From Candidatus Nitrospira neomarina (GTDB lineage: Bacteria; Nitrospirota; Nitrospiria; Nitrospirales; UBA8639): DNA of 64,000 nucleotides. The notes beneath the pieces are model-generated. The model worked only from the letters and a program-made list of their open reading frames with translations, did not search any database and was not told the DNA's origin. Shown here one piece after another: positions 23,992 to 33,800 of this stretch (the first letter of the stretch is position 1; the number at the start of each line of letters is the position of its first letter). Location: assembly GCF_032051675.1 (NCBI RefSeq), contig NZ_CP116968.1, positions 558,001 to 622,000 of the forward strand. Direction: 5' to 3'. The position numbers and the translations under genes were made by a program.

Positions 23992-26900
23992 ATGTTGTCT
24001 TCCAACCAGATGGCAGAACATATTCGAAATAAAAATTGGCTGGAAACCCCGCTGGGGGACATGGCCGGATGGCCCGCTCAGCTCAAAACCTCCGTCCAAA
24101 TTATCCTGGATTCGAGATATCCCATGTTTGTCTGGTGGGGGAGACATCTCATCAATATTTATAACGATGCCTATATTCCGATATTGGGGAACCGACATCC
24201 GCAGGCGTTGGGTGCTTGTGCATCGGAGATTTGGTCTGATGTCTGGGAGGTGGTTGGTCCCCAGGCCGACATTGTTTTTCAAGAAGGTCGTTCCACATGG
24301 AATGAGGATCTTCTCTTATTTATGCGTAGACATGGATTCTTAGAGGAAACCTTTTTTACATTTTCCTACAGCCCGATTAAGAATGAACAAGAAGATATCC
24401 TAGGACTCTTTTGTGCCTGTACCGAAGAAACCAGCCAGGTATTAAAAGGGCGAAGGCTTCATGCGCTCAGACGTTTGTCCGCAGTGACGGAAGAAGCCGA
24501 TTCTGTGGGAGAGGTGTGTCGGCTTTCGGCGGAAATTCTCACAGACAATTCCTTTGATATTCCGTTCAGCCTCATATATTTGTGGGATAAGGACGTACGC
24601 TCTCTGTGTCTGGCCGCACAATCAGGTTTTCAGTCTGATTCACTCCTGACTCCACTTCGACTCGAGATGGATGGAGACATGTTTCATCCTCAGCCATGGT
24701 GGCCGCTGTCACTTTCCCACAGGCGGGATGAGACCGTCTTCACTATAAACAGGCAGCTGAATCTTCCCGGAGGGCCGTGGCCGGAGCCGCCCCATCAGGG
24801 GATAGTGCTGCCTGTGGAGTCCTGGGAGACACAAAAACAATCCGGCTATCTAATTGTGGGGATCAGTCCGAGGCTGGCCATTGATGACCAGTACCGTGAG
24901 TTTTTGAATCTGCTCGCGAAGGGGATCTCGGGAGCCATTAATCGTGCGCAGGTCCGGACCGAAGAGCGGAAACGGATTGAAGCCTTGGCCGAACTGAACC
25001 GGGCCAAAACCGATTTTTTCAGTAATGTGAGCCACGAGTTCCGCACACCTCTCACACTGATTCTCGGGTCTCTGGAAGAAGCGATGCAAACCACCACCTT
25101 CACCACGGCTCCTGGTGTGGAGGTGGCCCACCGAAATGCGGTGCGGATGCTGAAGCTGGTGAACACGCTATTGGACTTTTCCAGTCTGGAAGCAGGCCGC
25201 ATGCAGGCCGTGTTTGAACCGGTGGATCTCTGTGAGTTGACCATTGACCTGGCATCGTCGTTTGAATCCGCCATGAAAAATGCCGGTCTGGAATTTGTCG
25301 TGTCCTGTTCCATGCTGTCTCAACCGGTCTACGTGGATCGGACCTGCTGGGAAAAGATCATGCTGAATCTGCTTTCCAATGCCTTAAAGTTCACGTTGCA
25401 AGGACGGGTGTCCATGGAAGTCAGTCCGCATGGGGAGAGCGTGGATGTCCGGATTGAGGATTCCGGAGTCGGCATGAGCCGGGAGACGCTTTCTCATGTG
25501 TTTGACCGGTTCTTTAGGGCCAAGGAAGCCCAGGGACGAACATTTGAAGGAACCGGAATCGGTCTGGCCTTAGTGAAAGAGTTGGTCGAAATGCATGGCG
25601 GGAGGATTCATGTAGAGAGTGAACCCGGAAGAGGAAGTGTGTTTACCGTGACGGTGCCGTTCGGATTTCATCACCTTCCGCCGGAGCAGGTGTGCCACAC
25701 ATCGACGCAACCAAAGGACGAACGTGTGGCCAAGTCGTTCATTTTGGAGACCCAGCAGTGGGCCGGAGCCACGGATCATGAACCGGCCGGTCAAAAAAAT
25801 CTCCAGGATGAAGAAGCTTTACCCCAGGAAATGGATCACTCACGCCCCACCATTTTACTGGTTGAAGACAATCGGGATATGCGGAATTATTTGACGCGTT
25901 TACTGTGTGCCGACTATGAGGTGGTGTCTGTCTGTGACGGGCAGGAAGCCTTGGAGCGGATTCACACGGTCCGCCCTCACCTTATTCTGAGTGATATCAT
26001 GATGCCCCGCATTGATGGACATGAATTGCTGACACGTCTTCGGTCCAATCAGGATTTTCAATCGACCCCGTTTATCTTCCTATCGGCCAGGGCCGGTCAG
26101 GAGGCCGAAATAGATGGACTTCTGACCGGTGCGGATGACTATCTCGTCAAGCCGTTTTCGGGGAGAGAGCTTCTGGCAAGGGTAAAAAAAATACTTCAAT
26201 TGGCCGCGATGCGTCGTACCGCGATCGAATATCAATCACGTTTCCAGTATCTCGCCCACCACCCCGAGATCATGACCTGGATTACGGACGCAGACGGGAA
26301 CTGTGTCTTCCTCAGTCAAACCTGGTATGACTTGACCGGGCAGACAGAGGCAACCGGGCTCGGTGAGGGTTGGTTGTCTGCCATTCATCCTCAGGATCGT
26401 CTATCTACCGAACAGGCGTTTTACGAAGCGAACAGAAAAAGACAGTCCGTTCGACTGGAATATCGCCTTCGGAGTGCGAAGGGTGAGTATCACTCTGTTC
26501 TGGATTCCGCCTCGCCCCGCTTTGAATCGGACGGCCGATATTTGGGGTATGTCGGTTTGGTGCTGGACCTTTCCTATCAGAAAGATATCGAGGAACAACA
26601 CCTGGAAAGTGAAGAGCGATTTCGTACTCTTGCCAATACGATTTCCCAATTTGCCTGGATGGCTGATTCCACGGGATGGGGATATTGGTACAACGCACGC
26701 TGGTACGAGTATACCGGGACCACGTTCAAGGATATGGAAGGGTGGGGCTGGAGGAAAGTCCATCACCCCGATCATGTCGACCGGGTGGTTGAAAAAATCC
26801 GCCGCTGTTTTCAATCCGGGCACATATGGGAGGACACCTTTCCTCTCAAGGGCAAGGACGGTGAATACCGATGGTTTCTCTCAAGAGCCGTGCCCATTCG

Positions 26901-28173
26901 GAATCAGCATGGGGAGGTCGTGCGATGGATCGGCACCAATACGGACATTACCGAATTAAAAACTACACAGGAGCAACTCCAACACCTGACGATCAAATTA
27001 GAAAGCCAAATTGCCAAACGCACGGAAGAGCTGCGGCATAATCAATCCCGTTTGCAGGCACTCGTGGGTGAACTGATTCTGACGGAACAGCGCGAACGAC
27101 GGAGGATTGCCGAGGAACTTCATGATTTTCTGGCGCAACTCCTCGTCGCCTGCCGGTTGCACGTCAACAGACTTGAGCAGATGAGTCACGAGGGTCACAT
27201 GCTTCCGGTTCTTCAAGAAATTGATCGCATTCTCAACCAATCGGTGGCGTATACACGCTCGCTGGTGGCTCAATTGGTCCCGTCAGTGTTGTATCAATTC
27301 GGGTTACTCAAGGCTTTGCAGTGGTTGGCAGAGGATATGAAACAATATGGACTGACCGTGGAAGTCAAAATGGAGCGCGACCATCTGACGCTCACCGAGA
27401 ATGAGGCGGTGCTTTTGTTTCAATCCATTCGTGAACTTATGATGAACGTGGTGAAACATGCCGGCGCGGACACCGTCTATCTGGCCGTCAGCCTTTCCTC
27501 ACCGGATGAGGTCTGTATCGACATTTCGGATCGGGGCGTTGGCTTCGATCCCAACCTCATCGAAAAACATAGCCATACGGCCAATCAATTCGGATTGTTC
27601 AGTATTCGAGAACGCATGTCTTTATTAGGTGGACGGATGGTCATAGACTCGAGTCCCGGTTCCGGAACACGCATCCGCTTGTATGTGGCCCTCTCTGAGC
27701 ATGACCAATCACATGTGACCGTACCTTTTTCAGATGGTGCACCTTCGATAGCCCAGGGAGCCGGTCAAGGCTCAAGTCCGGAAATGTCCTCGGGTTATCG
27801 AGTCCTTTTGGTCGATGACCATGCCGTGGTTCGACAGGGATTGCGAAGTTTGCTGGATGCCTGGCCCGACGTCGAGGTTGTCGGAGAAGCGGGGGATGGG
27901 ATCGAAGCCATCCGTCTGACAGAATCTCTGCAACCGGATGTGGTGGTCATGGATATTAATATGCCACATATGAACGGTATTGACGCCACCAGGCAGATTC
28001 GTCAGAACAACCCCAATATTCAGGTGATCGGATTATCGGTTCGTCAGGATAAGGAAACGGAGCAAGCCATGCGTGAAGCCGGTGCGGCCGGCTATTTGTC
28101 CAAGGAAACTGCCGGACAAGACCTGTATCGCATGATTGCCCGTATAGCCCGGCTGCATCAAAACTTCAGTTAA
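23992..28173 (+). CDS. two-kinase hybrid sensor: PAS-GAF-HisKA-REC-PAS-PAS-HisKA_3-REC
   Basis: This 1393-aa soluble protein combines two histidine kinases. An N-terminal PAS-like region (1-150) and GAF-like region (165-320) precede a class-I kinase with NVSHEFRTP (H348) and an intact ATPase (N463, DSGVGM, GTGIGLALV). A receiver follows (about 618-740, D668 in LSDIMMPRIDG), then two PAS/PAC domains (about 750-1005). A NarL-type HisKA_3 kinase has RRRIAEELHDFLAQLL (His near 1040) and its own ATPase with DRGVGFDP. A C-terminal receiver closes the protein (VVVMDINMPHMNG). It lacks DNA-binding output, so signals must leave by phosphotransfer, perhaps to the receiver at 22195 or LuxR-type regulators at 49-51 kb. 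No membrane helix implies a cytoplasmic signal. Confidence 0.9.
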   Translation: MLSSNQMAEHIRNKNWLETPLGDMAGWPAQLKTSVQIILDSRYPMFVWWGRHLINIYNDAYIPILGNRHPQALGACASEIWSDVWEVVGPQADIVFQEGRSTWNEDLLLFMRRHGFLEETFFTFSYSPIKNEQEDILGLFCACTEETSQVLKGRRLHALRRLSAVTEEADSVGEVCRLSAEILTDNSFDIPFSLIYLWDKDVRSLCLAAQSGFQSDSLLTPLRLEMDGDMFHPQPWWPLSLSHRRDETVFTINRQLNLPGGPWPEPPHQGIVLPVESWETQKQSGYLIVGISPRLAIDDQYREFLNLLAKGISGAINRAQVRTEERKRIEALAELNRAKTDFFSNVSHEFRTPLTLILGSLEEAMQTTTFTTAPGVEVAHRNAVRMLKLVNTLLDFSSLEAGRMQAVFEPVDLCELTIDLASSFESAMKNAGLEFVVSCSMLSQPVYVDRTCWEKIMLNLLSNALKFTLQGRVSMEVSPHGESVDVRIEDSGVGMSRETLSHVFDRFFRAKEAQGRTFEGTGIGLALVKELVEMHGGRIHVESEPGRGSVFTVTVPFGFHHLPPEQVCHTSTQPKDERVAKSFILETQQWAGATDHEPAGQKNLQDEEALPQEMDHSRPTILLVEDNRDMRNYLTRLLCADYEVVSVCDGQEALERIHTVRPHLILSDIMMPRIDGHELLTRLRSNQDFQSTPFIFLSARAGQEAEIDGLLTGADDYLVKPFSGRELLARVKKILQLAAMRRTAIEYQSRFQYLAHHPEIMTWITDADGNCVFLSQTWYDLTGQTEATGLGEGWLSAIHPQDRLSTEQAFYEANRKRQSVRLEYRLRSAKGEYHSVLDSASPRFESDGRYLGYVGLVLDLSYQKDIEEQHLESEERFRTLANTISQFAWMADSTGWGYWYNARWYEYTGTTFKDMEGWGWRKVHHPDHVDRVVEKIRRCFQSGHIWEDTFPLKGKDGEYRWFLSRAVPIRNQHGEVVRWIGTNTDITELKTTQEQLQHLTIKLESQIAKRTEELRHNQSRLQALVGELILTEQRERRRIAEELHDFLAQLLVACRLHVNRLEQMSHEGHMLPVLQEIDRILNQSVAYTRSLVAQLVPSVLYQFGLLKALQWLAEDMKQYGLTVEVKMERDHLTLTENEAVLLFQSIRELMMNVVKHAGADTVYLAVSLSSPDEVCIDISDRGVGFDPNLIEKHSHTANQFGLFSIRERMSLLGGRMVIDSSPGSGTRIRLYVALSEHDQSHVTVPFSDGAPSIAQGAGQGSSPEMSSGYRVLLVDDHAVVRQGLRSLLDAWPDVEVVGEAGDGIEAIRLTESLQPDVVVMDINMPHMNGIDATRQIRQNNPNIQVIGLSVRQDKETEQAMREAGAAGYLSKETAGQDLYRMIARIARLHQNFS

Positions 28174-28243
28174 ACCTCTACGCAGATTCTGAATCCCGGA
28201 TAATTTTTGTTTGTGCCCGCCAAATTTGTCAACTGACATTCCC

Positions 28244-28286
28244 GGGGTTTTTCCTCATGGTATCCAAGACCGTTCCTGCTCATCTT
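28244..28286 (+). promoter_or_regulatory. variant CMAG-N8-CCAG promoter before the six-BON gene
   Basis: CCGGGGTTTTTCCTCA has core GGGGTTT at 28244-28250, 30 bp before CATCTT (28281-28286). It is a weaker match than most, but the spacing is exact and the start codon lies just downstream. Confidence 0.4.
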
Positions 28287-28306
28287 TCAGTCAATGGGAT
28301 ACGCCT

Positions 28307-29809
28307 TTGCTGGTTTACACTGTTATCATTGCTCTGATTTTTGGCCTTTCGGCCGGTCCTGGAATGGCCGCAGAGGACGTGGAAAATACTGCCGAGGTTA
28401 CTGGAAAAGAGGTTCAAAAGGTACAGGATATCGAGATAGCCGTGGCCATTAAAAACCGGTTGTCCAGGGTCGATCGCCAATCGTTTTCCTCAATTGAAGT
28501 GTCAGTGAAGGATGGCATTGCCACCTTGACCGGGACAGCCGACAGTCTTTGGATTCAGCAGCGTGCCACGGAAATTTCTCAGGCTATTCGTGGCGTTGGA
28601 GGGGTCATCGATCGCATCTCAGTGGGACCGGTCGTGACAAACGACGATACCGGCCTACAGCGACAACTTGAATACCTCTTCCTCCAAGATCCGGTGGTGG
28701 AGCGCGACGACATTCATGTTGATGTGGTCGAAGGAGTCGTCACCTTGACGGGTCAGGTGCACTCCCGGCAAGAACAACACACTGCGCTCAATTTAGCCAA
28801 AATGGTCAAAGGCATTCGCGAGGTTCGGGACCTTTTGAAGGTGGAGAGCGTTCCAGATAGGCCGGATTCAATCCTGAAGGAGGAAATCACCCATCGTCTG
28901 GCATTTGATGTCTGGGTGGTCAACCCATCCCTCTTACATGTCCAGGTGGAAAAGGGTCGCGCGATTCTGACTGGACAGGTGGAAAGCGTATACGAAAAAA
29001 GTCGGATTGCCGAATTGGCATGGGTCGAAGGTGTGCAGGACGTGGATGTGAGCGGTATCACCATTAATTGGGTGTCGCCGGATCCGATGATGCGGACTCA
29101 GCGTCCCGCGTTTACGGACCGGGAAGTTGCCACTGCCATTCAAAAAGTGCTGGCGTATGACCGCCGAGTCGCGCCATTCGGGATCAGTGTGACGGTAAAA
29201 AATGGGACGGTGACCTTGAAAGGAAGTGTACCCTTTCTCTCCATTAGACGTGAGGCTGAGCACAACGCCAATAACACGGTCGGGGTCCAATCCGTCAACA
29301 ATCTTATCATCGTCCAGTCCAAAGCGACTCCAAAGGATGCCGATATCCAGGCCCGGTTGTTCGCCGCGTTTTCACGAGATCCTGTCTTGAAGCCCTTCTC
29401 CCTCGGGGGATCGGTCAAAAAAGGAGCTGTCCTGCTAACGGGGACGGTCGATTCGATTTATGAACGAAACCATGCCGAAAACGTGGCATCCCGGATCCGA
29501 GGCGTGACAAGCCTGACCAATCACATCAGCTTTTCAAATTCCGAAATCGAAAAAACGGACTGGGAAATCCAACTGGATTTCGAAAACCAGGTGTGGTGGA
29601 GCCCCTTCTTATCGAGCCAGGATATTGTGGCGACGGTGGAAGATGGCAAGGCGACCTTGTCCGGATCAGTTCAGCATATGCACCACCGGCTCATGGCCGA
29701 ACAGCAGGCGTTTGAGGCAGGAGCCTCGATCGTCATCAACCGCTTGCGAGTGGGAAAATCTCTCGCTTCTTCTGATTTGTTCAGTCAAGACATTCATTCC
29801 CGACGTTGA
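28307..29809 (+). CDS. secreted protein with six BON domains
   Basis: Six consecutive BON domains of about 65 residues follow a signal-peptide-like segment (LLVYTVIIALIFGLSAGPGMA). Each unit contains the GxxTLxGxV strand, for example GIATLTGTADS, GVVTLTGQVHS, GRAILTGQVES, GTVTLKGSVPF, GAVLLTGTVDS and GKATLSGSVQH. Multi-BON proteins are periplasmic and thought to bind membranes or peptidoglycan under osmotic stress. The start is uncertain: TTG 28307 gives a reasonable signal peptide but lacks the usual positive residues. Another frame from ATG 28257 (VSKTVPAHLSVNGIRLCWF) gives a good n-region and would need a frameshift. It follows the 1393-aa kinase by 133 bp, possibly its regulated partner. 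Confidence 0.82.
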   Translation: MLVYTVIIALIFGLSAGPGMAAEDVENTAEVTGKEVQKVQDIEIAVAIKNRLSRVDRQSFSSIEVSVKDGIATLTGTADSLWIQQRATEISQAIRGVGGVIDRISVGPVVTNDDTGLQRQLEYLFLQDPVVERDDIHVDVVEGVVTLTGQVHSRQEQHTALNLAKMVKGIREVRDLLKVESVPDRPDSILKEEITHRLAFDVWVVNPSLLHVQVEKGRAILTGQVESVYEKSRIAELAWVEGVQDVDVSGITINWVSPDPMMRTQRPAFTDREVATAIQKVLAYDRRVAPFGISVTVKNGTVTLKGSVPFLSIRREAEHNANNTVGVQSVNNLIIVQSKATPKDADIQARLFAAFSRDPVLKPFSLGGSVKKGAVLLTGTVDSIYERNHAENVASRIRGVTSLTNHISFSNSEIEKTDWEIQLDFENQVWWSPFLSSQDIVATVEDGKATLSGSVQHMHHRLMAEQQAFEAGASIVINRLRVGKSLASSDLFSQDIHSRR

Positions 29810-30070
29810 AAGTCGGGCTGGTCCAAATCGGAACAATCAAATCCATTTTCACTCTAATCCCCATCGTTTCAATTTTGTATGAAATCCTCTTTTGAGTGCC
29901 AGGGAAGGCATGAAATCCTCCCCATAGCCCGCTTAGGTATTTAACCTCAAGGGTAATAGAGAGTAGCGCGAATTACCGGGACGCGTAAAATCAAAAGACT
30001 TTTTTCATACTTTTTTTTAATTTTTTTTCGTTTTTATCACCTAACTAATCACCTAACCCATAGGGAGGAC
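29810..30070 (+). other. intergenic leader with phased poly-T tracts
   Basis: A small hairpin CCCGAC/GTCGGG (29799-29817) overlaps the preceding stop. Around 29998-30040 the plus strand has runs of 6, 8, 8 and 5 T separated by short spacers, then a direct repeat CACCTAAC (30039 and 30051 region) just before GGGAGG. A weak element-like AGGGTAATAGAGAG near 29953 precedes TAAAAT by 29 bp. The tracts suggest bent DNA or a structured leader for the STAS gene. Confidence 0.4.
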
Positions 30071-30514
30071 ATGGTAATGAAATGCACTATTAGCACCCCT
30101 GGCCAACAAGTGGTCCTGACACTCACCGTGGATCTCAGTATTAATACCCCTAATTTGAGTCGAACCGACATGTTATTGGAGCGTGTGGTCTCGTCGCCGA
30201 TTTCCTTACTCATTTTAGATTTACGGTCCTTGTCATGTGTGAATTCTATCGGGACCTGGACCATCTTCCAGATTGTGTTTAAAGCCAGGGAACAGGGGAA
30301 AGGTGTATTTTTGTATAACATGCAACCTTCCATTCAACCCTATTTGAAAGAGGCAGGAATATTGGAATTGTCCACCTCAATTGAATCCCAGGAGGAGCTC
30401 GGAAATGTGTTAGAAGGGAATTTCCGGCTTCCGAGGTTATGTGCAAATGGGGAAAAGTTGAAGACCCCATTAAACGAAAGGCAGGTATCATCTGCCGGAA
30501 TAGCATCGGTGTAG
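30071..30514 (+). CDS. STAS-domain anti-sigma factor antagonist-like protein
   Basis: The 147-aa protein has a STAS fold in residues about 8-110: LLILDLRSLSCVNSIGTWTI corresponds to the SpoIIAA strand with the phosphorylatable Ser (VNSIG), followed by GVFLYNMQPSIQPYLKEAGI. STAS proteins act in partner-switching by binding an anti-sigma kinase. No cognate RsbW-like kinase is adjacent, so it may work with the chemotaxis/kinase megaprotein 290 bp downstream or with the sigma-like protein at 22705. GGGAGG lies 4 bp before ATG 30071. The C-terminal 35 residues are polar and unmatched. Confidence 0.75.
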   Translation: MVMKCTISTPGQQVVLTLTVDLSINTPNLSRTDMLLERVVSSPISLLILDLRSLSCVNSIGTWTIFQIVFKAREQGKGVFLYNMQPSIQPYLKEAGILELSTSIESQEELGNVLEGNFRLPRLCANGEKLKTPLNERQVSSAGIASV

Positions 30515-30801
30515 AAAACGCGCCTGACTTGAGAAATGTATGTTTGAATGATCAGGTGATTGCAGGGTTCAGACGTGAAGGAGTGTTGCGAAATGGTCAG
30601 CTCATTCATCATCCTGACTTGTGGCGGGAGTTAGGTCGCAGAAGTGAAAACTGCCATATGAATAATTTTAATCCCCTTTCCACAAGTGGTTAGGTACACC
30701 GATGGAGAATGAAACCGAATAAATTTCGGCACATGCTCTTTCTTTGAAACCGTGAGGTAGAGTAATATTCACACGAACTTCGCGGAAAGCCAAGACTTTT
30801 A

Positions 30802-33800
30802 GTGACTAGAAAAAAAGATTCGTCCAAGGGTCGATCAGCATCCTCCCCTGCTCCCTCGCCGAAGCAATCCCCAACCGTCAAAAAAGCACGGAAGTCCTCC
30901 AATAGCCCAAAGGCTTCCTCTTCAGCACCAAGCCCTACACCAGATTCCCAGAGGGTGGCGGCTGATTCGCAGTCCAATGCCTTTCCCATTGCCGGGATCG
31001 GCGCTTCGGCTGGAGGGCTCGAGGCATTGGGCGGGTTCTTTTCCACGCTTCCTGAGGATAGCGGAATGGCTTTTGTGGTGATTCAGCACCTGGCTCCCGA
31101 TCGCGAAAGCCTGATGCCGGAATTGCTGACGCGGAAGACCTCGCTGCCGATTCATGTCGCGGTAGATGAAACGTTAGTCGAACCCAATCATATTTATATT
31201 ATGCCTCCGAACACGCAATTGAGCATTGAGGGTGGATTTTTGCGAGTGGACCGTCCTTCACAAGTGCATGGCCTTCGAACGCCCATCGATAAGTTTTTCC
31301 AATCCCTGGCCGAAGATCAGGGTCCATTTGCCATCGGAGTGATTCTGTCCGGCGCAGGGTCCGACGGAGCAGTCGGGCTTCGATCCGTGAAGGAGCATGG
31401 CGGGTTAACGATTGCCCAATCAGCCGAAACGGCCCAATTCTCCGGGATGCCGACGAGTGCCATTCTGACCGGATTGATCGATCATATCCTCCCGGTCGAA
31501 GCCATCGCGGAAGTGCTGATTCTCTATGCGAAGTATTTATACGAATTACGGGACGGGAAAGGACTGGACACCCTTCGTGCAGAAGCGCTGAACCACTTAG
31601 ACGTGATCTGTTCGCATCTGCACCGTCGGACCGGACACGATTTCCGTGGCTACAAACGGAATACGATGGGTCGGCGGGTTCAGCGGCGCATGCAGATTCT
31701 GCACATTGCCTCTCCCGCGAGTTATGTCAAACGATTACAGGAGGACTCGGATGAAGTCGATGGGTTGTTTAAGGAGCTGTTAATCGGTGTGACGCAATTT
31801 TTTAGAGATCCGGAAGCGTTTGCATTTTTCTCCGGCACGATCGTCCCCAAGATCGTGCAATCCAAACAAAACGATGAAGCCATCCGGGTGTGGGTCCCGG
31901 GCTGTTCGACGGGAGAAGAAGCGTATTCGCTGGCGATTCTCTTTCATGAATACCTCCGTCGGGAACATCTTAGCATTCCTATTCAAATCTTCGGGACGGA
32001 TATTGATGAACGGGCATTGGATTTTGCCCGCCGTGGACGATATCCGGAGAGCATTCGGGAGGATGTGCCGCCCGATCGACTGTTCCAGTTCTTTGAACAG
32101 GAGGGTTCCGTTTATCGGGTCGCCAAGGAAATACGCGAATTATGTATCTTTTCCTTTCATAATCTCGTCGGCAATCCCCCGTTTTCCCGCATGGATGTGA
32201 TTTCCTGCCGGAACCTGTTGATCTACATGGAACCCGATCTTCAGAATCAGATGTTTGCCGTGTTTCATTATTCCCTCAACCCTGAGGGCTATCTGTTTCT
32301 CGGCGCGTCGGAACAGGCGGAAGACCAATCCCGATTCTTTCACTCCGTGAATAAACGCTTTCGGGTGTTTCAACCCAAAGAGATCATGCGCCGCACATTT
32401 CCCAACTTTCCGATACGGGGACCGCGTGGCCGCCTGCCTACTGCGAAACCGGCTCTGTTTCCCCAGATGCAGGACCCCTTCACGCACACCTTCGATCAAC
32501 TGGTGAGAGAGGAGTACGGTCCTCCCGCGGTGTTGATCGATAAAGATTGCCATGTGCAATATGTCTCCGGCCGGACCGGGACCTACCTGCAGCTTCCCTC
32601 AGGTTCGCTCGACGTGAATTTGATCAATATGGTCACGCCGGATTTGCGTATGCCCTTGCGAACCGGAATATTCAAGGCCGTGAAAACCGGCAAGGAAGTG
32701 GTCAACCCCAATATTCAATTGGCTGTGAATGATGATCTGCAATCTGTGGATATCATTGTTCGTCCGCTGTTTCATGCCAAGCAATCATCCGATCTGCTGA
32801 TGGTGGTCTTCCGTGAGAAAGGACTCACCCGGAAATCTTCCAAAGTCCCGAAGAAATACTCCAAAGGCGAGCACCGGACGATCACGGACTTGGAGCAGGA
32901 AATTCACGCCACCAAGGAGCATTTGCAAACGGCCCTGGAAGAACTGGAGACCTCCAACCAGGATTTGAAATTTTCCAATCAGGAATTGATGTCGGTCAAT
33001 GAGGAGCTCCAATCCGCCAATGAAGAACTGCAAACATCCACGGAAGAATTGCAGTCGATCAATGAAGAATTGGAAACGGTCAATGCGCAACTCTCAGGAA
33101 AAGTGGAGGAACTGGATCACGCCAATAGCGATATGGAAAATCTTTTTCGGACGACGGACATTGCCACGTTATTTCTAAATGCCGATTTAGGTATTCAGAA
33201 ATACACGCCTGCTGCCCAAAAGATGTTTCAGTTTTTGGATACCGATCTCGGCCGGCCCATCACTCAATTGTCCTCATTTTCTGAGGATAAAACGTTAATG
33301 GGGGATATTCGGGAGGTGCTGCGCACCTCACGGATTAAGGAGCGGACGCGCCGATTTTCTCATGACACCCGGACATTTTTCTCACGATTGACTCCCTACC
33401 AAAGCAGCAACAATGAGGTCGAGGGAGTCGTGCTGACCTTTGTGGACATCACGCAGCTTTCCAATGTGGAAGATCAAGTGCTTCGTTTCTCTCAACAACA
33501 GAAGGTGATGGCGGACTTCGCCCAGTTGGCGCTTCAGGAAAGAGATGTGCAGAGGGTCATGGACGCATGTGTGACACTCCTGAGTCAGACCTTACCGATC
33601 GAAATGGCCAAAGTGCTTGAATTATTGCCGGGAGGAGAGTCTCTCCTTCTTCGCGCCGGAATCGGATGGAAAGAAGGATTGGTCGGCCATGCGGTGGTGG
33701 GCACCGATCTCGATTCCCAGGCTGGGTATACGCTGATATGCGACAAGCCCGTGATCGTCAAAGATCTATCCCGGGAAAGCCGGTTTTCCGGTCCCTCCTT

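Noticed and set aside
26363-26959. 198-aa plus-strand ORF inside the double kinase
   Set aside because: It lies in another frame of a gene whose domains are clearly conserved, so it is a shadow.
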